57,835 nt of DNA from Synechococcus sp. WH 5701. GTDB lineage: Bacteria; Cyanobacteriota; Cyanobacteriia; PCC-6307; Cyanobiaceae. The DNA lies in assembly GCF_000153045.1 (NCBI RefSeq), contig NZ_CH724159.1:775780-833614 (forward strand). Reading direction: 5' to 3'. Under the pieces are notes generated by a model. The model was not told the DNA's origin, made no database searches, and saw only the letters and a list, made by a program, of their open reading frames with translations. Shown one piece after another: positions 51,840-57,835 of the stretch (its first letter is position 1; each line of letters begins with the position of its first letter). The position numbers and the translations under genes were made by a program.

Positions 51840-52084
51840 TCCCGTCCAGGGTTAACGATGTCAGGGGCCAGAGCTGTCCAATAAAAGGCATCCACCTCAA
51901 GGGCCAGGACTGCGCCGAGCACCTGCTCATATTCGGCCGCCAGCTCAGACTTCCGCTGGCGAGTAATCCCTGGCTCCTGAATCCCTCGCACCAAGCCAGG
52001 AAGACGCAGGCGCAGTTCATTCAGGCGGGAGACGCGAGGGTCCGGTTCAACCATCACATCAGCTCGTCGGTCCCAGAGTGCCAT
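51815..52084 (-). CDS. hypothetical protein
   Basis: From ATG 52084 the frame gives 89 residues, MALWDRRADVMVEPDPRVSR, then RLPGLVRGIQEPGITRQRKS and ALEVDAFYWTALAPDIVN. It is soluble and without a known family. Its end overlaps the IS3 remnant, so it may be cut by that insertion. The repeat cluster at 52107 lies just upstream. Confidence 0.35.
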   Translation of the reverse strand: MALWDRRADVMVEPDPRVSRLNELRLRLPGLVRGIQEPGITRQRKSELAAEYEQVLGAVLALEVDAFYWTALAPDIVNPGREEQGSASV

Positions 52085-52106
52085 CTCATATTTCCCATCG
52101 ATCCAT

Positions 52107-52172
52107 CGAACAAGGATAGATCGTACATCGAACAAGGATAGATCGTGGCTGCGTACGATCTATCCTTGTTCG
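52107..52172. repeat. three copies of an 18-bp sequence, two direct and one inverted
   Basis: CGAACAAGGATAGATCGT occurs at 52107-52124 and 52129-52146, and its exact complement ACGATCTATCCTTGTTCG at 52155-52172. Copies two and three make a perfect 18-bp stem with an 8-base loop (GGCTGCGT). It lies 14 bases past the stop of the DUF1254 gene at 52187, on whose strand it could fold as a terminator, though no T tract follows. Confidence 0.85.
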
Positions 52173-52186
52173 TTAGCAGGTTTGGC

Positions 52187-53707
52187 TCATTGCACAAGTT
52201 CAATCTCGCTTGGCCGCCATGTCTTGTTGATCCACGGCTCCAGTGGCCCGTACATACGCAGGATGGTGAACCAGCTCTTACCTGGCACCGTCTGTAGCCA
52301 GTTGCCTTCCTTGCCCTTCGGTGCCTTCGGCGCGAAGTAGACGTCGTACGAACCGTCGGCGTTCTTCTTCATGCCTTCGGTCTGGCTGCCGACCGTCGGG
52401 AACTTCTGGCTGTTCTGGAGCTGCGAGCGTGTCTGCGTGTCGTACAGCGTGACGGCCCAGAAGTCGTTCACCGGCACGTTCGGCGGCAGACGCAGTTTGT
52501 AGGTCTTCGCGCCGTCGAAGGCCTGTTGGTTCGCATCGAGTACGGCCAAGGCGTAGTCTGACCCTTCGCCGGCGCGGCTGGCGGCCATGGCCGGGGTCAC
52601 GCCGCCGGCGTTGAAGTAGTAGAGCACGCGCGCGTCCAGGCCCATCGCCCCATCGGCTTCGAAACTGGTGTTCTTGTTGGCGAAGGCCGTGGACCAGACG
52701 CTTTTGGGGTCGTCCGGATAGATCTTCACCCCGGCAAATCGCGGATGGTAGGTGATGGCCCGCGACGTGGCGTTGCCAAGCGTGGCGGCCTCCGTCAGCA
52801 GCTTCTTCATTCGCGCATCGGGCTTGAACGGCTGGCCCTTGACGATGCCAATGGCGGCGATCGTACCGCGCACCTCGGGGCTGATGGCGTCGATCGGTTC
52901 GTCCTGGATGATCGCGTTCAGGTTCTCGAAGTAGCTGAAGTTGCTGGGGAAGACGGTGTTGAAGGCCTTGCCGGACATATCAACGAACTCAGTCGGCGCC
53001 GGCTTGGCCGCATCCTTCAGCGGATAGACGCGCAGCTTCGACGTGATGTTTTCGACAGCAGGTTTTAGTCCGCCCTTGATTGAGCCACGCAGGAAGAGGA
53101 AGTTCCGGTTCGTCGGCGGCTTGAGCAGGAAGTAGCCCTCGGGGACCGCTCCGGTGTAGCCCGGCGGCAGGACCAGGTACTTGCCGCCCTGGCCCTTGTC
53201 AGGCCCGGTAACGCCCATGTTGCCGACAAAGCGTTGCCAGGCGTCGTCGAGAAAACCGAGCATGCCGGGCGGGATCTCGATCACCGTCGGGCCGTCCTGC
53301 GCCAGATCGGTGAAGGTGTAGGCGTACAGCGTGGAGGTGTTGGCCGTGACCACCAGCGTCTGCGAATCCAGCAACTGCGGGAACAGGGCGATCTTGTTGG
53401 CCCCCTTGGCCCCGGCATCGGCCAGGCCGGTACGCACGGCATACATCGACACCGCGCCTATGTTGTCCAGAAACACCGCCGTGCCGCGCATTCGATCGAG
53501 GTTGTCGTAGACCGCTTCGGCAGTCGCCTTGGACGGCACCCCGTCGAAGAAATCGAGGGGTCCGATCGGCGTCGCGACCTTGTTCGGTATCGAGATCGAC
53601 TTCAGGGTTTGTGGTGATACCTGTGCCAATGCAGGTCCCCCTGTAGCGAAAGCCAGTGCACCGACCACTACTAGTGACGAAAGACTTTTGATCATTGGTG
53701 ATTTCAT
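52187..53707 (-). CDS. secreted DUF1254/DUF1214 protein
   Basis: The 506-residue protein has a signal peptide (SLSSLVVVGALAFATGGPAL, cleaved after ALA). The DUF1254 domain begins at about residue 65 with DFFDGVPSKATAEAVYDNLD and DNIGAVSMYAVR; the DUF1214 domain follows, ending with WAVTLYDTQTRSQLQNSQKF and WLQTVPGKSWFTILRMYGPL, finally WRPSEIELVQ. These are secreted proteins of unknown function common in proteobacteria and actinobacteria. Codon use (GCC, AAG, TTC) differs from the native genes. It lies upstream of a second, distant homologue. Confidence 0.88.
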   Translation of the reverse strand: MKSPMIKSLSSLVVVGALAFATGGPALAQVSPQTLKSISIPNKVATPIGPLDFFDGVPSKATAEAVYDNLDRMRGTAVFLDNIGAVSMYAVRTGLADAGAKGANKIALFPQLLDSQTLVVTANTSTLYAYTFTDLAQDGPTVIEIPPGMLGFLDDAWQRFVGNMGVTGPDKGQGGKYLVLPPGYTGAVPEGYFLLKPPTNRNFLFLRGSIKGGLKPAVENITSKLRVYPLKDAAKPAPTEFVDMSGKAFNTVFPSNFSYFENLNAIIQDEPIDAISPEVRGTIAAIGIVKGQPFKPDARMKKLLTEAATLGNATSRAITYHPRFAGVKIYPDDPKSVWSTAFANKNTSFEADGAMGLDARVLYYFNAGGVTPAMAASRAGEGSDYALAVLDANQQAFDGAKTYKLRLPPNVPVNDFWAVTLYDTQTRSQLQNSQKFPTVGSQTEGMKKNADGSYDVYFAPKAPKGKEGNWLQTVPGKSWFTILRMYGPLEPWINKTWRPSEIELVQ

Positions 53708-53753
53708 GAGAAGTTAAACCTTGATAGTCGGATTTCGTTGATTGAAAGCCCGC

Positions 53754-53870
53754 TCACTTGACGAGTTCAATCTCGCTGGGCCGCCAGGTCTTATCGATCC
53801 ACGGCTGAAGCGGCCCGTAAATGGGCAGGATCGCGAACCCGCTGCCCGGCAGTGTCTGCAACCATTGGAA
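53754..53870 (-). pseudogene. C-terminal fragment of a third DUF1254/DUF1214 gene
   Basis: The reverse strand encodes WLQTLPGSGFAILPIYGPLQ followed by PWIDKTWRPSEIELVK and a TGA (53754-53756). This is nearly the same as the end of the gene at 52187 (WLQTVPGKSWFTILRMYGPL and WRPSEIELVQ). No more of that gene is present; the next gene begins 13 bases away. It is the tail of a lost tandem copy. Confidence 0.75.
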
Positions 53871-53882
53871 TCGAGGCCGTAA

Positions 53883-55340
53883 TTAATTTGCCTTCACGAT
53901 GCCCGGTGGCTTCCATGTGCCTGCACCGGGTGGCAAGATCGATGGCGCCTCGGTCTTCGGCCAGTAGAGGCGCATCACGAGATAGATCGGACCGTCTGGC
54001 GCAGGGAGCCAGTTCAACTCCTTGCCCTCGCCGGGCGAATCCTTCTGGACGTAAAGGGTGAGAGATCCGTCTTTCCCCTTCTTCATGTTGGGAATCATCG
54101 GCGAATTGATGAGGTAGCGGTTGATCGGATTCTTGATCAGATACTGGGTCTTGCCGTCATACATGGTGACTGACCAGAAGGCATTCACCGGAGGGTATTG
54201 ACCCGCAGGGAATGTAATGGTGTAATTGTTCTTGCTGCCATCGAGTTTCTTGCCATCGCCGTCCACGCGGGTCAGCGGATAAACTGCCTCGACGGCGCTG
54301 TTGCCATACAGGCCTGCCTTGGCGGTGCCGGCTCTCTTGAGCCAGTCGCCGTTGTAGTGAGCTTCGTCTCCCGGAAGGGATCCAACTTGCCAGCCATTGA
54401 TGTCGGTCAGACCCGAGGCCAGGAAGGTGCTGATTTTTTCATCACCAGCCTTCATGCCTTGGACGATGGCTTTCCGGTGCTCTGGCGAAAGGTCCTTCAA
54501 GTCGATGGTCTTCTTCGGGCCGATGCCGATGGTCGCGAGCTTTGCGCGGATGTCTTTGTCCACGTCCGTTTCCGGAACATATTCAAGCGCCGCGTGGAGG
54601 TAGCTCCAGAAATTCTCCTTGATTCCTGCGGTGGTAGCCTGGCTGAAGTCGATCGTCGGGGCCGCGGCAGGTGCGGGTTGCTTGAGGAAGACGGACAGCG
54701 GTTCCGCCTTGTAGCTATCCTGGACCTTGATCACGTTCGGCATGTCTGCCGGGTCGAAGAGTTGGGTCCGATAAATGGCGACGGAGAAGGGTGTACTGGA
54801 AGTGAAGACTTTTTTGATTCCTGCCGGCTTTTTCCCTTTCCAATCGGGTCCGACAACCATGTAGCTGCCCTGAGCATTGCCGGTGGAGCGGCTGCCGATG
54901 TAGCCGTAGTTGTAGGTGTTGCCGTCGGTCAGCTGGACGGCGTAGTAGCGATCTTTTTCAACCGCTGGCACGGTCAGGACCATCGGTTCGGCGCGGAGGT
55001 CCAGCCAGACGAACGAATAGGGGGTGTCGCTATTCGGTGTGATGACCGCAGTGTCCTTGTAGGTGTAGACCCTCGGCTCGTTCTTGATCTGATTGAACGG
55101 GGCCTTGAACTGGCTGCCTCCCTTGTCAACAACATATTCATACATCACGGTGTAGTTCATCACGATGGGCAGGCCGTAGATGAAGCCCTTCTCGGCGATG
55201 GCCTTCACTTCCGTAATGCCGAGGTCGGGCATGGCGGCTTGTACGGAAGGGTCAAAGGGCTTGCCCCAGCTGGTGGTGGTTACCACAACAGTTGCGCCAC
55301 CTAGTAAGCCCAGGATAAACTCACGTCTATGCATGCTCAT
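53883..55340 (-). CDS. Tat-exported DUF1254/DUF1214 protein
   Basis: The 485-residue protein starts MSMHRREFILGLLGGATVVV, with RREFILG as the twin-arginine motif. The DUF1254 domain has EKGFIYGLPIVMNYTVMYEY and ITPNSDTPYSFVWLDLRAEP; the DUF1214 domain has YTITFPAGQYPPVNAFWSVT near its start and LNWLPAPDGPIYLVMRLYWP near its end. It is only distantly related to the homologue downstream, so this is not a fresh tandem duplication of it. The promoter likely lies in the AT-rich 330 bases upstream, where I see no other gene. Confidence 0.88.
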   Translation of the reverse strand: MSMHRREFILGLLGGATVVVTTTSWGKPFDPSVQAAMPDLGITEVKAIAEKGFIYGLPIVMNYTVMYEYVVDKGGSQFKAPFNQIKNEPRVYTYKDTAVITPNSDTPYSFVWLDLRAEPMVLTVPAVEKDRYYAVQLTDGNTYNYGYIGSRSTGNAQGSYMVVGPDWKGKKPAGIKKVFTSSTPFSVAIYRTQLFDPADMPNVIKVQDSYKAEPLSVFLKQPAPAAAPTIDFSQATTAGIKENFWSYLHAALEYVPETDVDKDIRAKLATIGIGPKKTIDLKDLSPEHRKAIVQGMKAGDEKISTFLASGLTDINGWQVGSLPGDEAHYNGDWLKRAGTAKAGLYGNSAVEAVYPLTRVDGDGKKLDGSKNNYTITFPAGQYPPVNAFWSVTMYDGKTQYLIKNPINRYLINSPMIPNMKKGKDGSLTLYVQKDSPGEGKELNWLPAPDGPIYLVMRLYWPKTEAPSILPPGAGTWKPPGIVKAN

Positions 55341-55675
55341 ATGTGATTCTTTCCGTGTTACCTACTATTCTAACCTGTTTCCGGGAACTACGCCAAATAA
55401 TGTGCGTCTAATGCCCAAAGCAGCGGCGCGGCGCATCTTCTGACTGCATTTGTTTGTTCTTTGGCAAGTGAACATTGGTTGATCCTAGCCACTAGGCAAT
55501 AGAAGTGGACTCTTAGAATATTTATTTGAACGGCCCTCTTCGGTACGATCTGACATTGGGGTTGCAGTGTCGAGCGGTACTATTAGATTGATCGGCAGGT
55601 TTCTTCGTCGCAGACAGGGTCGGTTGCAGTGTAGATAGAGCCAGGACTCAATCAAGGGTAATCATTGAAATGCTG

Positions 55676-56374
55676 TCAATTTGTTCGTTGACGCAAGAGC
55701 GCGATCCCGGTAAGCAGCGACCACAGGGGCAACAAGATCAGGAAAACCAGCTGAAACTGTTGGGTCACAGACCAAAGGCCTAGCACCCCCAGCACAAAAA
55801 CCGCTGCATAGCAAAATCCGACAACCATCAGCAGGCGGCCGTATGGCTTGCCCGCACGCCACATGGTACTGCCCATGACCAGACCCCAAAAACCCATGAC
55901 TGGACCCTCCATGATCCAAAGACCCTGCTGGGCACCTTTCGCAAGGGCCAGCCAGGTGGTCTCGCTGGCGACTTTGATGGCGGGGTCACCGGCGGCATGC
56001 ATCGCCGCCAAGGGTGACACCGTGGCAAACAACAGGGCGTCCCCGGCAATACCCATCACCGCGTAAGTAACAATGCACAGCGCCGCGATGTCAATCAGCG
56101 CGCCGTGCTCTACGCGCATTACCGACCATAGGTAACCGCCAATCACCAAGAATGGAAGGTAGAAGCCAAGTGTGTCCAGAATTAGCGAAGCGTGAAAATA
56201 ATCGTGTGTAGGGGCGGGCAGGCTGAGAAATATTGCTGGCTCAAAGACCACTGCGAGGTCACCCTTCAGGGCTACCATATACACAGCGATTTGCGACCAG
56301 GCTAGCAGTGCGCCAATTATCGCCACTCGGCCGGCTAAGCGTCTTGGGGTTTCCGTATCCTGTGTATTTCGCAT
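55676..56374 (-). CDS. six- or seven-helix membrane protein, DUF4386-like
   Basis: From ATG 56374 the frame gives 232 residues with six to seven hydrophobic segments (VAIIGALLAWSQIAVYMVAL; YLPFLVIGGYLWSVMRV; LIDIAALCIVTYAVMGIAG and others). Conserved-looking features are HDYFHASLILDTLGFYLPF and EGPVMGFWGLVMGSTMW. The layout is like DUF4386 family members but the match is not certain. Codon use is AT-richer than the core genome, in line with transfer. Confidence 0.6.
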   Translation of the reverse strand: MRNTQDTETPRRLAGRVAIIGALLAWSQIAVYMVALKGDLAVVFEPAIFLSLPAPTHDYFHASLILDTLGFYLPFLVIGGYLWSVMRVEHGALIDIAALCIVTYAVMGIAGDALLFATVSPLAAMHAAGDPAIKVASETTWLALAKGAQQGLWIMEGPVMGFWGLVMGSTMWRAGKPYGRLLMVVGFCYAAVFVLGVLGLWSVTQQFQLVFLILLPLWSLLTGIALLRQRTN

Positions 56375-56524
56375 AGGGCAAGTCCATTGTTTCGGGACCT
56401 TGCTAGTATAACTCAGCGAGGGTGCGTTAGCGCACATACCGCGTCCATCTCGATGTCTTTGCTTGACCTGTTCTTTGATTCTTCCTGAAACAGTTTGTGT
56501 AGGGTGCTTGAAATAGAAATCTGA

Positions 56525-56954
56525 TCACGGAAGGCGTCTCATATACCAGCTTTTCTGGTTGAGCGCCAAGCTTTGGCCAACCACTTCAAAACCATGCTTC
56601 TGGTAAAACCTCACGTTCTCTTCTTTGTCGGTTTCCAAATAAAGTATGGCGGCGCGTTGATCCATGCGATTACAGGCGCCTTTCAGCAACGCCGACCCAA
56701 CGCCCTGTCCTTGTCGAGATGGCTCTACCGCAACCGGGCCAAGATGCCAGTGCGATTCTCGTGGATCGTGCTTGGCCCACTCTCCGGCCCATTGACCAAC
56801 GCGCAATACTGAGCCAGGCGAGGCACCAAAGGACAGGAGGCCCAAGATGCGAGCTTTTTCACTGCCACTGGGCTGACAGCAACCCGGACGCGTTAAACCA
56901 CAAACACCAGCTAGAGATTCTTTGTCAAACGCACCCAGAAACTCGCCACGCTTA
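56525..56954 (-). pseudogene. GNAT acetyltransferase, 5' end cut off by the IS5 insertion
   Basis: The frame reads KRGEFLGAFDKESLAGVCGL at its upstream end, just beside the IS junction, and HWHLGPVAVEPSRQGQGVGS with the acetyl-CoA motif QGQGVGSALL, then LETDKEENVRFYQKHGFEVV. This is the C-terminal two thirds of a GNAT enzyme. The N-terminal portion is missing; the element at 56956 takes its place. Confidence 0.7.
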
Positions 56955-56955
56955 A

Positions 56956-57835
56956 GGAACCCCTGAAAAACCCGCTAAAATCAGTCCAGATCCAAGACTG
57001 AGACTGGAACGGATGGCCGACCCTCTCCAGCTGGGCTTCACGGACTACGAGCAGATCTACGCCAAAAAGAGGACGCGCCGCCAGCGCTTCTTGGATGAGA
57101 TGGAGGCCACGGTTCCCTGGGAAGCGTTTCTGGCCTTGATTGAGCCCGTGTATCACAAGCCCTCCAGCAAAGGAGGTCGTCCGCCGATTCCTTTGGAGGT
57201 GATGCTGCGGATCCATCTGCTGCAGCAGTGGTTCACGCTTTCAGATCCATTGATGGAGGAGATGCTGATCGATACGCCCTGCTTCCGCCGCTTCGCAGGG
57301 ATCGAGACGATGGATGGCCGGATCCCTGATGAGACGACGATTCTCAACTTTCGCCATCTGCTGGAAGAGCACCGGATCGCGGAGCAGATTCTTGAGGGTG
57401 TGAACCAGATGCTTAGCGAGAGAGGAGTGATGCTGAGGGAAGGAACGATCCTTGATGCCACGATAATCAATGCCCCCAGCTCCACCAAGAACAAGGCCAA
57501 GGAGAGGGATCCTGACATGCACTCAGTGGCCAAGGGCAAGCAGTGGTTCTTTGGAATGCGCTGCCACATCGGAGTTGATGCCGCATCTGGCCTGGTCCAC
57601 TCTGTTGAGAGCACCGCCGCCAATGTTCATGAGCTGAACACAGCAGCTGAACGGCTCCATGGGGATGAACGCCTCATCTACGGCGATGCCGGCCACATCG
57701 GCATCGAGAAACGAAACGACTTCCAGGACTGCGAGGCTGAGTTCAGGATTGCGATGAAGCCCGGCCAGCGCAGAGTGCTTCCAGAGACACCTGAGGGCAG
57801 GCTTCTTGATCTGATTGAGACGGCGAAAGCCCACT
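56956..57835 (+). mobile_element. IS5-family insertion sequence, right end outside window
   Basis: The element begins at about 56956 with GGAACCCCTGAAAAACCCGC, preceded by TTAA, which fits the YTAR target of IS5 elements. Its transposase gene follows at 57013. The right inverted repeat and target duplicate are not visible. It separates the GNAT remnant from what must be its 5' end beyond the window. Confidence 0.8.
57013..57835 (+). CDS. IS5-family transposase, 3' end outside window
   Basis: From ATG 57013 the frame is open for 274 residues to the window edge. It has the N-terminal DUF772-type segment GGRPPIPLEVMLRIHLLQQW, then FRHLLEEHRIAEQILEG, the first catalytic Asp in TILDATIINAPSSTKNK, and the second in LIYGDAGHIGIEKR. 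No frameshift is seen, so this copy may be active. It does not match the older IS5-like remnant at 51218, which is a different subgroup. Confidence 0.85.
   Translation, partial: MADPLQLGFTDYEQIYAKKRTRRQRFLDEMEATVPWEAFLALIEPVYHKPSSKGGRPPIPLEVMLRIHLLQQWFTLSDPLMEEMLIDTPCFRRFAGIETMDGRIPDETTILNFRHLLEEHRIAEQILEGVNQMLSERGVMLREGTILDATIINAPSSTKNKAKERDPDMHSVAKGKQWFFGMRCHIGVDAASGLVHSVESTAANVHELNTAAERLHGDERLIYGDAGHIGIEKRNDFQDCEAEFRIAMKPGQRRVLPETPEGRLLDLIETAKAH

Noticed and set aside
1..57835. CRISPR arrays
   Set aside because: No regularly spaced direct repeats were seen. The only exact short repeat cluster is the three-copy 18-mer at 52107.

Overview
The window comes from a GC-rich picocyanobacterium of the alpha-cyanobacterial (Cyanobium/Synechococcus) lineage. 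This rests on a tandem-BMC carboxysome shell protein of CsoS1D type, a phycocyanin beta subunit, a photosystem II D1 protein, a DUF2808 protein and many short picocyanobacterial membrane proteins. No tRNA, rRNA or CRISPR array was seen.

1-9065 carries a partial DUF2339 membrane protein, an NCS2-like permease, an SDR, rdgB, csoS1D, a VOC protein, a DUF2808/GST pair and a solitary cpcB. 9066-21385 holds secreted and membrane proteins, a 2OG-Fe(II) oxygenase, two MscS channels, a pheophorbide-oxygenase-like Rieske protein, an SOS-type umuDC pair with a LexA-like box, a methyltransferase and an FAD protein. 21421-23508 is the most interesting locus. A secreted DUF305 protein converges on an operon of two DUF3721 proteins and a PepSY-like two-helix protein. 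Both promoters carry the same TCTCC-N8-GGAGA dyad inside a 20-bp spacer, as expected of MerR-type control, yet the adjacent MerR-family gene has lost its helix-turn-helix. 23394-40553 is mostly ordinary chromosome: AI-2E and SulP transporters, a nuclease, photolyase, P450, psbA, peptide deformylase, a POR-like SDR with a serine hydrolase, DoxX, a PPOX protein, a PPC/DUF296 protein and several tiny membrane peptides.

From about 40.7 kb the window becomes accessory and decayed. It holds an IS481 remnant, a broken DUF1326-DUF2182 pair, a lone BcsA-like glycosyltransferase, a Tat-exported DAO-type oxidoreductase flanked by two pieces resembling a TOTE conflict-system gene, a frameshifted RelB/RelE remnant, a GNAT piece, and ISAs1, IS5-like and IS3 remnants. 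From 50.7 to 56.95 kb lies a block with different base and codon use: DUF202, two DUF1254 proteins with a truncated third copy between them, a membrane protein and a GNAT gene. It ends where an IS5-family element has inserted, and that element runs off the window.

All functions are read from sequence motifs and remembered family features; no database search was run. Start codons were moved inward where a start with a better ribosome-binding site or the expected N-terminus was visible.
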